A stretch of DNA of 64,000 nucleotides from Rhodopseudomonas palustris JSC-3b (lineage in GTDB: Bacteria > Pseudomonadota > Alphaproteobacteria > Rhizobiales > Xanthobacteraceae), in NCBI GenBank assembly GCA_000504425.1, contig KI632513.1, forward strand, positions 282,094 through 346,093. The letters are read 5' to 3'. The notes under the pieces were generated by a model. It worked only from the letters and a program-made list of their open reading frames with translations, made no database searches and was not told the origin of the DNA. Shown one piece after another: positions 29,411 to 38,669 of this stretch. How positions within the stretch are numbered: position 1 is the first letter of the stretch; every line of letters starts with the position of its first letter. The position numbers were made by a program, and so were the translations under genes.

Positions 29411-29501
29411 GGGAGATGGTGTGCTCAACCGCTGCGAACCGCAGCTCTCTCGTCTCCGGCCTCCGATCAGCAGCGCCGCCGACGCAGCAACCGCAGTCCA
29501 A

Positions 29502-30098
29502 TCAGCGCTGCCGGTCGATCCAGCGCCGCAGCAGCCGCAGATTGCGCACGTTGGCGCGGAACACCACGTCGAACGCATCGCCGAGCACCGGCACCAGGCC
29601 GATGGTGCCATCGAGTGCGACATTGCCGACCATGCGCGCGGTGACGTGCCAGGGCGCGCCAAGCTCGCGCGCTTCGCGCACGATCCACAGCGAGATCGCG
29701 GTGGTGATCACATCGCCGATCACCGGCACTAGGCCGATCAGGCCGTCGAGACCGTAACGGACATTGGTTCCCGGGATCACAAACGCGCTATCCAGCAGCC
29801 GCGCCAGCGCATCGAGTCGCGCCAGCCGTTGTTCACGGCTGAGTGGCGCGCTGCCGAACGCCGCATCGCCGAACGTCTGGAACGAGGCGCCTTGGAACGG
29901 CCCATCCTGGAACCGCGTCTCGCCGGCGTCGAACGCGGCGTCCTTGAACCGGGCCTGCCGCAGCAATTCGGGCGGCAGCTCGCGGCCGTCCTGATCGATG
30001 ATCGGGCCGTCAGCGCGCGAATTTTTCGCGCGCGTGCGATCGGCGCCGGAATAAGCGCGCGAGTGGCGATGATAGGCGAAGCTGTCTGGGTTCAGCAT
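29502..30098 (-). CDS. DUF4112 membrane protein
   Basis: A 198-residue protein. The N-terminal 80 residues are polar and variable, and a DUF4112 domain covers about 90-195 (LDALARLLDSAFVIPG and then GLIGLVPVIGDVITTAISL). The GLVPVIGD and GLVPVLGD motifs repeat once, as is usual in the family, and flank hydrophobic segments. Membrane location is likely; the function of the family is unknown. It is convergent with the repeat array. Confidence 0.88.
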   Translation of the reverse strand: MLNPDSFAYHRHSRAYSGADRTRAKNSRADGPIIDQDGRELPPELLRQARFKDAAFDAGETRFQDGPFQGASFQTFGDAAFGSAPLSREQRLARLDALARLLDSAFVIPGTNVRYGLDGLIGLVPVIGDVITTAISLWIVREARELGAPWHVTARMVGNVALDGTIGLVPVLGDAFDVVFRANVRNLRLLRRWIDRQR

Positions 30099-30183
30099 GG
30101 CATCGAGATAACGCCGTAACCCCGCGACACAAGTTGCGTCACGCGGTCGCGGTCAGCGTCGGCCCGGCCAGTTCCGCGGCAGC

Positions 30184-30429
30184 TCAGTTGCAGGGATGGC
30201 GCTTGCCGTCCTGGCCGCGATAGGCGGCTGCGCCTTGTTTGCACAGAGCGGAGGTCGGGCCATCATAGGTCACCACCGTGCCCGGCCAGGGGCCCGGCCC
30301 AAAATTATGAGCGAACGGGTTGCGGGCGTTCATCAGGGCGACCACCCGGGCCTCTTCGCTGGCGAGCGCGGGAACGGCGGTGGTCAGCAGCAGGAGTACG
30401 GTGCAGCCGATAGCAGTGCGAGCGGTCAT
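30184..30429 (-). CDS. Small secreted protein
   Basis: An 81-residue protein with a clear signal peptide (TAIGCTVLLLLTTAVPALA, cleavage near residue 23) and a short mature part with two cysteines. It is probably periplasmic. I recognise no domain, and the length and leader are the only support. Confidence 0.6.
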   Translation of the reverse strand: MTARTAIGCTVLLLLTTAVPALASEEARVVALMNARNPFAHNFGPGPWPGTVVTYDGPTSALCKQGAAAYRGQDGKRHPCN

Positions 30430-30669
30430 GGCGTTCTCCAGGTTGGGGGTGCGGTGTCGAGTTACGGTGTCGAGCTATGGTGTCGTTTCGTGCGTGCCCG
30501 GACGAAACGCCCTTGCTCAGCGGAGCAGGGGCCGCGCCCAGGGCCTTACGTGTGGGGCACGGCGCCAAAAGCTGCCGCGACCTTGACGGAAAAGCGCGAA
30601 TGCCCCGGAGTTTCGACAATCGGATTCAGTTTCATTTTAGTAATAGGCGTCACCCTCCCGACATAACTG

Positions 30670-30870
30670 ATGGAGGGTGCTGTGTTTGTTGTGGCGTTTC
30701 TACTCGCCGCTGCGGCGGCCGTATTCTTCAGCGCGGGCCATGGCGAACTGCCATGGTCCCATGACATCTGCCGCTATGGCGACCTGCTATGTCAGCAGCC
30801 GTCGTGGCTCGGCATCCCGGCGCTGCTATCGCTGATCTGGGCGCTATTTCTGCGCGTCGACCGGCTGTAG
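30670..30870 (+). CDS. Small membrane protein, tail overlaps hydrolase gene
   Basis: A 66-residue frame with two hydrophobic segments (VFVVAFLLAAAAAVFFSAG and IPALLSLIWALFL) around a Cys-containing loop (ICRYGDLLCQQ). Its last 27 bases overlap the end of the hydrolase gene on the opposite strand. The frame is short but the membrane pattern is convincing. Function unknown. Confidence 0.55.
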   Translation: MEGAVFVVAFLLAAAAAVFFSAGHGELPWSHDICRYGDLLCQQPSWLGIPALLSLIWALFLRVDRL

Positions 30871-31818
30871 CGCCAATTGCTCGATGCCGCGCACGATGGC
30901 GCCGGCATGGGCATGGTGCGCCATGTGGCCGGCGCCTGGCAAGGGCCGCAATTGCGCCTGTGGCAGCGCCCGCGCCAGCGCTTCGGCGTGCACGTTGGGC
31001 GGCACCACCGGATCGGCTTCGCCGGCGAAGATTAGCGTCGGCGCGGTGATGCTGGGGTAGCTCGGCACGGTTGCGATCAGCTGATCGCGCAGCGCCGCAT
31101 ATTCCTGCAGGCTGGCGCTGAACCGCGCCGGCGTCAGCCCGAGCGTGAGCCGGCTGCGTGCGGCGTAGTCCGGCGGCGGCGCTTCGGGGCGGAACATGCG
31201 CGTCACCAGCCGATCGAGCATCGCCAGCGACATCGGCAATAGCAGCGTATGCACCATCAGCGGGCCGACCAGCACGCCCGCGACGCGCTGGAACCAGGGC
31301 AGTCCCTCCGGCCGCGGATGGCTGGTCGGATTGATCAGCACCAGGCCCGCGACGCGGTTCGGATCATCGAGCGCGTAGCGCAGCGCGATCAGTCCGCCAA
31401 ACGAATGGCCGACCACAATCAGCGGGCCGGTGACGCCGAGCGCGCTGATCAGCCCTTGCAGCAGCTTGACCTGATAGGCCGCGGACGCCAGCGGCCCGGG
31501 GCCGGGCTCGCTAAACCCCTGGCCGGGCCGATCGGGGATGATCACCCGCAGCCGCTGCGCCAGCGGCGCGCCCAGCGACATCTGCAGGTCATCAAGGCAG
31601 AGATTGGCGCCGTGCAGCAGCAGCACGGTCGGGGCGGTGGGTGAGGGCTGCTGGGCGGGCAGATCGTGTACATGCAAGCGCACGCCGTCCACGGTGACAA
31701 AGCGGCCGTGGGGCGGCTGGCGCGTGTCAAGCGTGCGGCTGAGCCATTTCGAGGCGACAAAGCCGGTGGCCAGACCGATCGCACCGAGCAGGATCAGCGT
31801 CAGCAGCACCGTCAGCAT
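30844..31818 (-). CDS. Alpha/beta hydrolase
   Basis: A 324-residue hydrolase with an N-terminal membrane anchor (TVLLTLILLGAIGLATGFV). The nucleophile Ser is in GHSFGG, the oxyanion-hole motif is LLHGANLC, and the catalytic Asp and His are probably in FAGEADPVVP and PGAGHMAHH. The substrate is unknown. The overall sequence fits the large MhpC-type family. It is convergent with the small membrane-protein gene. Confidence 0.9.
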   Translation of the reverse strand: MLTVLLTLILLGAIGLATGFVASKWLSRTLDTRQPPHGRFVTVDGVRLHVHDLPAQQPSPTAPTVLLLHGANLCLDDLQMSLGAPLAQRLRVIIPDRPGQGFSEPGPGPLASAAYQVKLLQGLISALGVTGPLIVVGHSFGGLIALRYALDDPNRVAGLVLINPTSHPRPEGLPWFQRVAGVLVGPLMVHTLLLPMSLAMLDRLVTRMFRPEAPPPDYAARSRLTLGLTPARFSASLQEYAALRDQLIATVPSYPSITAPTLIFAGEADPVVPPNVHAEALARALPQAQLRPLPGAGHMAHHAHAGAIVRGIEQLALQPVDAQK

Positions 31819-31952
31819 TGCAGCCCCTCACATTGCATTCTTTCGCCGCCAACGTCGCGTCACTGACGTCGTGCGACGCACATTTCACCACGATGCGCGC
31901 AGCGTTGCCGGCCGATCAAGAGCATTACCGAAATTTCACAAAGCTGCTGTGC

Positions 31953-31968
31953 GATCAATCAATTGATC
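31953..31968. promoter_or_regulatory. Candidate operator before the efflux operon
   Basis: GATCAAT-CA-ATTGATC is an inverted repeat with 7-base arms, 63 bases upstream of the adaptor gene start at 32032 and between divergent genes. The half-site order is the reverse of an FNR site. It could bind a TetR- or MarR-type regulator, but none is adjacent. Confidence 0.4.
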
Positions 31969-32031
31969 CTTCGCAAAGGCGCGCTGTGGTTTACAGTCTA
32001 AGCGGCATGATGGTAATCGGGCGTCGTTTTC

Positions 32032-33312
32032 ATGGATATGCAAACCGAACCGTCGATCAGGCCGCAGCCGCCAGCCGCGCCGCGCCGTGGTGTTGCGGCA
32101 CGCGCGTTGATTGCGCTGTGGCAGCACAAATGGGCGGTTGTGCTGATCGTGCTGGCGCTGGGCGCCGCGGTGCTTGGCCTGTTGCGCGTGCTGTTCGGTC
32201 CCGAAGTGGTGGCGGCGCGGGTGGTGCGCGGCGATCTGGTGCAGAGCGTGGTGGCGAGCGGCCACATCGAAACCCCGTTCCGGGTTGAGATCGGCAGCCA
32301 GATCACCGGCACCGTCAAGGATGTGCTGGTCAAGGAAGGCGAGCAGGTTCGCGAAGGCCAGCAATTGATCGCGATCGAGGCCAACGAACTTGCCGCCAAT
32401 GTCGTGCAGAGCCAGGGCGCGGTGGCGCAGGCCGAGGCACGGGTGCGTCAGTTGCGAGAGTTGGTGAAGCCGGCCGCCGAACAATCCTTGAAGCAGGCGC
32501 GCGCCAATCTGCTCAACGCCGAAGCGGCCTATGAGCGCGCGTCAAAACTCGCCGCTGGCGGCTTTGGCACCCGCGCCACGCTCGATGAAGCCACCAAGAA
32601 TCTCGATGTCGCGCGCACCCAGGTGCGCACCGCGGAGCTGCAAGTGTTCACCTCCAGCCCCGAGGGCAGCGACTATGTGATGGCGGAGACTCAGCTCGCG
32701 CAGGCGCTGGCCACTCTGTCGACCGCGCAGGCGCGGCTCGGCTACGCCACCATTGTCGCGCCGCGCGAGGGCGTGCTGATCACGCGCAATGTCGAGCGCG
32801 GCAGCGTGGTGCAGCCCGGCAAGACGCTGCTGGTGCTGGCGCCGTCGGGCGAAAGCCAGATCGTGGTGCAGATCGATGAGAAGAATCTCGGCCAGCTTGC
32901 GCTCGGCCAGAAGGCGGTAGCCTCTGCCGATGCTTATCCCGATCAGCGTTTCAACGCGGTGCTGAACTACATCAACCCGTCGGTGGACATCAATCGCGCC
33001 TCGGTCGAGGTCAAGCTATCGGTGATCGATCCGCCGAAATATCTGCGCCAGGACATGACGGTGTCGGTCGATATCGCCACCGCGCAGCGTGACGACGTGG
33101 TGATCGTGCCGGCGCGTGCGGTGCACGACGCCATGACCGCGCCGTTCGTGCTCAAGGCCGTGAATGGCCGCGCCGTGGTGCAGAAGGTCAAGCTCGGGCT
33201 GCGCGGCGTCGGCTATTTCGAGGTGACCGAAGGATTGCAGCCCGGTGATCTCGTGATCCCGCTCAACACCGGCGTCAAGTCAGGGCAGCGGATCCGCGCG
33301 GTCGCGCCATGA
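32032..33312 (+). CDS. Efflux adaptor (MacA/DevB/HlyD type)
   Basis: A 426-residue membrane fusion protein. One N-terminal transmembrane helix (WAVVLIVLALGAAVLGLL, about residues 34-51) anchors it. A biotinyl-lipoyl-like domain follows with GHIETPFRVEIGSQITG, then a coiled coil (rich in Gln/Ala/Glu, about 125-205) and beta-barrel domains. It would link the ABC transporter to an outer-membrane channel and help export of a drug, peptide or lipid. The operon order adaptor-permease-ATPase is that of DevBCA. It overlaps the permease gene by four bases. Confidence 0.9.
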   Translation: MDMQTEPSIRPQPPAAPRRGVAARALIALWQHKWAVVLIVLALGAAVLGLLRVLFGPEVVAARVVRGDLVQSVVASGHIETPFRVEIGSQITGTVKDVLVKEGEQVREGQQLIAIEANELAANVVQSQGAVAQAEARVRQLRELVKPAAEQSLKQARANLLNAEAAYERASKLAAGGFGTRATLDEATKNLDVARTQVRTAELQVFTSSPEGSDYVMAETQLAQALATLSTAQARLGYATIVAPREGVLITRNVERGSVVQPGKTLLVLAPSGESQIVVQIDEKNLGQLALGQKAVASADAYPDQRFNAVLNYINPSVDINRASVEVKLSVIDPPKYLRQDMTVSVDIATAQRDDVVIVPARAVHDAMTAPFVLKAVNGRAVVQKVKLGLRGVGYFEVTEGLQPGDLVIPLNTGVKSGQRIRAVAP

Positions 33313-34535
33313 AACGCTGGCTGCCGTTCGAGTGGATCGCCGCGGTCCGCTTCCTGCTCGACGGAGCGTTGCAGACGCTGGTGATCGTCGGCGGCATTGC
33401 GATCGGCGTCGGCGTGATCGTGTTCATGTCGGCGATGCTGAGCGGCCTGCAGGCCAATTTCATCAAGCGCGTTCTGACCTCGCAGCCGCATATCCAATTG
33501 GTGCCGCCCGATCAGGTGGCGCGGCCGCTGCGCGACGAGGCTGGCACGTTCGAGGCCGCCACCGTGCAGCGACCGACCCAGCGGCTGATCTCGATCAATC
33601 AATGGCCGAAGATCCGCGCCGAAATGCAGACGCGACCCGATGTCATCAATGCCGCCGCCACCGCGTCAGGCTCGGCGCTGGCGCTGCGCGGCGACGCCAG
33701 CCGCGCCATCACCCTCAATGGCATTGAGCCCGACATCTATTTCAAGATCGTCAAGGTGCCGGACTACATGGTCGCTGGCGATTCCCAGATCACCACCGAA
33801 GGCATTCTGATCGGCACCGAGCTGGCGCGCGATCTCGGCGCGGTGCTTGGCGACAAGATCATCGTCAACACGCCGATCGCCGGCAGCCGCATCCTGACCA
33901 TCAATGGCATCTTCGATCTCGGCAACAAGGGCGCCAACCAGCGCACCACCTTCGTGCGGCTACGCAATGCCCAAAGCATGCTCGGCCTGATCGGCGGCGT
34001 CACCTCGATCGATCTCACCGTGAACGACATCTACAACGCCGACGTGATCGCTAAGGAAATCCAGGCGATGCTGCCGGTGAAGGCCGAGAGCTGGATCAGC
34101 ACCAATGCGCAGTTCTTCACCGCGGTGCAGGCCCAGCAGAATTCCAACACCTTGATCCGGCTGTTCGTCGGCCTGTCGGTGGCGTTCGGCATCGCCGCGG
34201 TGCTGATCGTGTCGGTGATCCAGCGCTCCAAGGACATCGGCATTTTGCGCGCCATGGGCACGCGGCGCGAGCAGATTCTGCGCATGTTCCTGATCCAGGG
34301 CGGGCTGTTGGCCTTTGTCGGCGCGTTGATCGGCTCGGCGCTCGGCGCCTTGGCGCTGATCATGTGGCATCGCTATGCGCGCCAGGTCGATGGCAGCGAG
34401 CTGTTTCCGCTGATCCTCGAAACGCGGCTATTCGTAATGGCGTCTGTGCTTGCCACCGCAACCGGCATCGCCGCGGCGATCGCGCCGGCGCTGCGTGCGG
34501 CACGGCTTGATCCGGTGGTGGCGATCCGTGGCTGA
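33309..34535 (+). CDS. ABC transporter permease (MacB/DevC/FtsX type)
   Basis: A 408-residue permease with one N-terminal helix (about 20-45), a large periplasmic domain, and three C-terminal helices (at about 280-305, 330-355 and 375-400), as in the FtsX/MacB family. The last helices contain [18 protein letters not shown] and [15 protein letters not shown] patterns typical of the permease core. It works with the adjacent ATPase and adaptor. It overlaps the ATPase gene by eight bases. Confidence 0.92.
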   Translation: MKRWLPFEWIAAVRFLLDGALQTLVIVGGIAIGVGVIVFMSAMLSGLQANFIKRVLTSQPHIQLVPPDQVARPLRDEAGTFEAATVQRPTQRLISINQWPKIRAEMQTRPDVINAAATASGSALALRGDASRAITLNGIEPDIYFKIVKVPDYMVAGDSQITTEGILIGTELARDLGAVLGDKIIVNTPIAGSRILTINGIFDLGNKGANQRTTFVRLRNAQSMLGLIGGVTSIDLTVNDIYNADVIAKEIQAMLPVKAESWISTNAQFFTAVQAQQNSNTLIRLFVGLSVAFGIAAVLIVSVIQRSKDIGILRAMGTRREQILRMFLIQGGLLAFVGALIGSALGALALIMWHRYARQVDGSELFPLILETRLFVMASVLATATGIAAAIAPALRAARLDPVVAIRG

Positions 34536-35205
34536 AGTTCTGCGCCTGGAAGGAATCCGCAAATCCTACAATGTCGGCACGCCGGTCGAGACCGAAGTGC
34601 TGCATGGCATCGATTTGTCGATCCAGTCGGGTGATTTCCTGGCGCTGATGGGGCCGTCGGGCTCGGGCAAATCAACGCTGCTCAACATTATCGGCCTGCT
34701 CGACCGGCCGACCGCGGGAAAGCTGGTGATCGACGGCCACGACACCGGGGCGCTCGGCGACGCGGCGCTGACCAAACTGCGCGGCCAGACCATCGGCTTT
34801 GTGTTCCAGTATCACTATCTGATCTCGGCGTTCACGGCGCTCGAGAATGTGATGATGCCGATGCTGGTCGATCGCGGCCACCCGGATGACGAGATGCAGG
34901 CGCGCGCCGCGGCGCTGATCGATCGGGTCGGCCTCAGCCGCTGGGCCAATAACAGCGCCAGCAACATGTCGGGCGGTCAGCAGCAGCGCGTCGCGATCGC
35001 GCGCGCGCTGGCGATGAATCCCAATCTGGTGCTGGCCGACGAGCCGACCGGCAATCTCGACACTCATTCGGCGGAAGCGGTGTTCGCCTTGATGCGCGAG
35101 ATCAACCGCGAGCGCGGCACCACCTTTTTGATGGTGACGCATAATCCTGGGCTCGCGGAGCGCTGCGACCGCATCATCGAAGTGGTGGATGGCAAGGTGG
35201 CTTGA
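34528..35205 (+). CDS. ABC transporter ATP-binding protein
   Basis: A 225-residue ATPase starting at GTG 34528. Walker [10 protein letters not shown] is at about 41-49, the signature motif is SGGQQQR, the Walker B is [11 protein letters not shown], and the H-loop His is in MVTHN. It pairs with the MacB/FtsX-type permease and powers export through the adaptor. It is the last gene of the operon. Confidence 0.96.
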   Translation: MAEVLRLEGIRKSYNVGTPVETEVLHGIDLSIQSGDFLALMGPSGSGKSTLLNIIGLLDRPTAGKLVIDGHDTGALGDAALTKLRGQTIGFVFQYHYLISAFTALENVMMPMLVDRGHPDDEMQARAAALIDRVGLSRWANNSASNMSGGQQQRVAIARALAMNPNLVLADEPTGNLDTHSAEAVFALMREINRERGTTFLMVTHNPGLAERCDRIIEVVDGKVA

Positions 35206-35256
35206 CGGCGCAGTGCGCCGCGCCGCTCTCGCCATGCCCTGCTGACAGCGTGCGCG

Positions 35257-35649
35257 TCAGCGCATTTGCGGCGTCTGCCGGTCCTCGGCCTTAAAATATT
35301 TGCGGGCGTGGGCCACGATCTGACCATCGGAGGGATGATCGACGCTTTCCACCGCCGCGATCTTCTGCTTCAGCGCCGGATTGTGCTTCTCGATGTATTT
35401 TTCGAGCACGTGTTTGGTATTGGCCGGGCCGACGATCAGCACCGCGCCGGCATCGGCGATCGCTTCCATCGCCGCTTGCAGAAAATGCTGGTCCTCGGGA
35501 TCGTGGCCGCTGCCGATCGTGCGCTTGTGATGGATATGACGGTCGGCATGATCGGAATGCACCACGAATTTGTCGACTTCGCTCGGGTTGAAGTGAAACA
35601 CCCGGGCTTCCTTGTGATCGATCCAGATCACCGCATGGAAGTGGCTCAT
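35257..35649 (-). CDS. eRF1/Pelota-like small protein (translational machinery protein)
   Basis: A 130-residue protein starting at ATG 35649 behind AAAGGA at ideal spacing. The sequence (VIWIDHKEARVFHFN, GSGHDPEDQHFLQAAMEAI, LIVGPANTK) matches the family that databases name translational machinery protein, a short relative of archaeal Pelota/eRF1. The biochemical role is not known to me. It is often found near stress-response genes. Confidence 0.75.
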   Translation of the reverse strand: MSHFHAVIWIDHKEARVFHFNPSEVDKFVVHSDHADRHIHHKRTIGSGHDPEDQHFLQAAMEAIADAGAVLIVGPANTKHVLEKYIEKHNPALKQKIAAVESVDHPSDGQIVAHARKYFKAEDRQTPQMR

Positions 35650-35858
35650 GATCATGTCCTTTCAGCAGACATAGGCTCTGACTTGGCGTGAGCGCCGCCT
35701 GCCGGTGGAATGCTAGAGCTTTTTCGGTTCTGATGGAATGACAACCGCAGCTCTTGATTGAGGTGCTGACGCGTTTTCGTGACGTGAGCCGGCATCCACT
35801 GCGCCGGACAACGTATCACCGCCGCTATGCGGCATGTCACGCTTTGGGGTGGTCGTCG

Positions 35859-37136
35859 CTAGGGCACGAACGGCGCGGGGCGAAAGGACGCGGCGTCCGT
35901 CAGGCGCAGATCGCTGTCGCCGGGGCCGGTGATTTCGGGTGACGGCACCAAGGTCGGCGTGGTGGTCGCCGTAAAGGATGATGGCGTGGGCTCGTAGATC
36001 GCGTAGCGGTTCTTGCCGTTCTTCTTGGCGGCGTACAGGGCCTGGTCGGCGGCGGCGATCAACCGATCGGGATCGCTGCCGATCTCGCAGGTCCATTGCG
36101 CGACGCCGATCGATGCTGAAATCGCGTCAAACGGCTGGCCGCGCGGCACCTGACAGGCTTCGACCACGCTGCGCGCGATCAGCGCGCCATCGCGTTTAGT
36201 GCTGCGCGGCATCAAAATGGTGAACTCGTCGCCGCCGACCCGCGCCAGCAGATAGTCGGAGCGCAGCCGCTCCTGCGCGGCGCGGGCGAAGGCGCGCAGG
36301 CAATCATCGCCAGCGCCGTGACCGTAGCGGTCATTGACGCCCTTGAAGCCATCGAGGTCGATCGCCAGCACGGTGAACGGCATGCCGGACAGCTGCGCTT
36401 CGGTGCACAATTCGTTCAGGCGCTGCAATGCCTGGCGGCGATTGGCGACGCCGGTCAGTTCGTCCACCATCGCCAGGCTGGCCATCTCATGGCGATGCCG
36501 GTCGAACGACAGCAGCAGGAAGCTGATGCCCCACAGCATCGACAGGAACGCCAGCAGCACCACCAGACAGGCCTGGACCACGTTGAAATGCAGCGGCTGC
36601 AGCTCGCCGCCGATGCCCAGCAGTGCCGCCACGGAGCGGATCGCCAGCACGGCCAGGATCAGCGCCGAGACCAGCGCGGTCAGCCAGATGCCCGGCTGGG
36701 TGCGCCGATCGGAACGCGACAGCAGGTAGCGCAGCGTCAGTGCGATCGGGATGGCATGACCAATGGAGTAGAACACGATCCGCAGCGCCATGTTCTCGAC
36801 GACATAGGTGAAGATGGCGATCACCACCGCGCTCACGCCCGTCACCACAGCGGTCACCAGCCAGCCGCTCGGCTGGCGGAAGAAGCGGAAAATGCCCATC
36901 ATGCCCAGGCAGTTGGCGAGCACCATCAGCGTGCTGCCGAGCACCAGCGGCATCGACGAGTCGACCACGCCGCGGAGCAGCGCAACGGCGGCGCCGAGCG
37001 CCGCACAGCCGGTTGCGGCGCCCCAATACCGGGCGGGCAGGAAGGTGGGATGGCCGCGCAGCACATAGGCCCACACCAGGCCGAGGGCTGAGAAATTAAC
37101 CACGAACAGCAGCCAAACCGTAGGAATGCTTAGCAT
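35859..37136 (-). CDS. Membrane diguanylate cyclase (GGDEF)
   Basis: A 425-residue protein starting at ATG 37136, behind GGAGGG. The N-terminal half has several transmembrane helices (at about 1-215). The C-terminal GGDEF domain carries RVGGDEF, the active-site motif for making cyclic di-GMP, and the usual DLDGFKGVNDRYGHGAGD. A longer frame to 37196 lacks a good site. It likely links membrane-sensed signals to c-di-GMP. Confidence 0.93.
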   Translation of the reverse strand: MLSIPTVWLLFVVNFSALGLVWAYVLRGHPTFLPARYWGAATGCAALGAAVALLRGVVDSSMPLVLGSTLMVLANCLGMMGIFRFFRQPSGWLVTAVVTGVSAVVIAIFTYVVENMALRIVFYSIGHAIPIALTLRYLLSRSDRRTQPGIWLTALVSALILAVLAIRSVAALLGIGGELQPLHFNVVQACLVVLLAFLSMLWGISFLLLSFDRHRHEMASLAMVDELTGVANRRQALQRLNELCTEAQLSGMPFTVLAIDLDGFKGVNDRYGHGAGDDCLRAFARAAQERLRSDYLLARVGGDEFTILMPRSTKRDGALIARSVVEACQVPRGQPFDAISASIGVAQWTCEIGSDPDRLIAAADQALYAAKKNGKNRYAIYEPTPSSFTATTTPTLVPSPEITGPGDSDLRLTDAASFRPAPFVP

Positions 37137-37474
37137 TGTTCGCTCCCTCCGCCCAAGGCGGTCAACCAGTTGCTGGCTCGCGACATCTGCAGGCAATGCT
37201 CCCGTAGGCGCGGGAAAGGTGGCCGATCAGCGATTAAGGGAATCTGACCATCCTGGTAGAAACCACAGCGTGGTTGTGAAACCATGAATGTTTGCACGCT
37301 GAAGGCGAGTGGGTTTTTAACCCTGATTTGGCGAGTGGGGCACGAAAGCGGCAGGGCGCGGCAGCGGCTATGCAGCCATGGCGGTCGGTTCGGACTTCAA
37401 ATACCGCACCGGCTCCGCTAGGGTCCGCGCCGCCGCGGCGCCCGTTCCTGAGGGCGCCCATCTCCCGGACGACC

Positions 37475-37831
37475 ATGAAGATCACACAAGCTTTCAGGTT
37501 CGAAGCCGCGCATCGGCTGCCGAACGTGCCACCGACCCATCGCTGCCACCGCATGCACGGCCACTCCTATCGGGTGGAGCTGCAGTTGCAGGGCGATGTC
37601 GATGCGACCACGGGTTTCGTGGTGGATTTCTTTGAGATCGAGGCGGCATTTGGCGGGCTGCTGGCGCAGCTCGATCATTATTGCCTCAACGACATCGAAG
37701 GGCTGGAAAACCCGACCGCGGAAAACATCGCGATCTGGATCTGGCAGCGGACCAAGCCGGCGCTGCCGCAATTGGCGCAGGTGCGGGTGTTCGAGACGCC
37801 CGATTGCTGGGCGGAATATGACGGCGCGTAA
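37475..37831 (+). CDS. queD: 6-carboxytetrahydropterin synthase QueD
   Basis: A 119-residue protein starting at ATG 37475. It has the QueD/PTPS zinc site (FEAAHRL with one His and HRMHGHSY with two His) and the catalytic-region pattern GFVVDF and LDHYCLND. It makes 6-carboxytetrahydropterin for queuosine biosynthesis. A longer frame from 37292 lacks homology. It is divergent from the diguanylate cyclase gene. Confidence 0.95.
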   Translation: MKITQAFRFEAAHRLPNVPPTHRCHRMHGHSYRVELQLQGDVDATTGFVVDFFEIEAAFGGLLAQLDHYCLNDIEGLENPTAENIAIWIWQRTKPALPQLAQVRVFETPDCWAEYDGA

Positions 37832-37900
37832 CGCCTGAAACGACAACGCCCAGCTTGCGGCCGGGCGTCATGGATCGCAGGGGAGACGCGGGAAGGCCGC

Positions 37901-38488
37901 TCAGGGGGCTGAGCCGACCTTGCCGCGCTGTTCTTCGGTCTGCTTTTCCCAGCGCAGAATGGTGTCGTGCAGCGTGCGGAACCGCTCCTGGACGGCGCCG
38001 TCAAACATCGGGTCCTTGCGCTCATCGATGCGGGCGTCGATCTGCGCCCAGTCCTCAGGGGTGAGCACGTCGAGCGCGGCCGGAAACAGCGTGTTCTCTT
38101 CCTTGATCATGTGGCGGCGCTGATGATCGATGAAATCTTCGGCGGCGATGTGGAATGAGGCGCGCGGAATCTCCTGATCGGCGAGGATGTCCTCGACCAT
38201 CTGCGAGAAGCGCCGCAGCCGCTCGGCCTCCAAACGGTGATCGGCTTCGATGTCGCCGACCGCGCCAGCCACTTCAGGGCTGCGCTGCTTGAGGATCTGA
38301 AACACCACGTCCTCTTTGGGGTGGTGACACTTGTCGGGGAAATCTTCGAAATATTCGATGATCGCCTGGAAGATTTCGTAGTCGGGCCGCTCGCGGCGAT
38401 CGAACACTTTGAGCTCTTGCTCGAGCACGTTGAGCAGCTTCGCGATATTGCGGTGCTCTTCCTGCAGCATTTCGATCATACGGGACAT
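37901..38488 (-). CDS. Hemerythrin HHE-domain protein
   Basis: A 195-residue protein starting at ATG 38488 (MSRMIEMLQEEH). The hemerythrin fold is clear from the His-rich pattern: EEHRNIAKLL, CHHPKEDVVF, EADHRLEAERL, and HMIKEENTLFPAAL. It could bind a diiron centre and sense oxygen or nitric oxide. An FNR/FixK-like box lies 118 bases upstream. A longer frame extends to 38551 but has no start signal. Confidence 0.9.
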   Translation of the reverse strand: MSRMIEMLQEEHRNIAKLLNVLEQELKVFDRRERPDYEIFQAIIEYFEDFPDKCHHPKEDVVFQILKQRSPEVAGAVGDIEADHRLEAERLRRFSQMVEDILADQEIPRASFHIAAEDFIDHQRRHMIKEENTLFPAALDVLTPEDWAQIDARIDERKDPMFDGAVQERFRTLHDTILRWEKQTEEQRGKVGSAP

Positions 38489-38605
38489 TGAGGAACCCCT
38501 GTTCGCAGCCAAAACAATTCCGGCCATGCTGCTACGCCAATGACACGGCACTAGGCAAGGCCGTCACTGAGCACTTGCAACATATTGCAGGGTGGGGGCT
38601 GATCC

Positions 38606-38619
38606 TTGCGATGAATCAA
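38606..38619. promoter_or_regulatory. Candidate FNR/FixK box before the hemerythrin gene
   Basis: TTGCGATGAATCAA matches TTGAT-N4-ATCAA at 8 of 10 positions. It lies 118 bases upstream of the hemerythrin gene. A short weak box like this needs experimental support. Confidence 0.45.
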
Positions 38620-38669
38620 ACCGCAGCCGCGGCATCAACGGCCACGGCTGCGCAAGCTGCCATTGCTAC

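Noticed and set aside
31953..31968. FNR/FixK box
   Set aside because: The half-sites occur in inverted order (ATCAA before TTGAT), so it cannot be an FNR site in the usual form.
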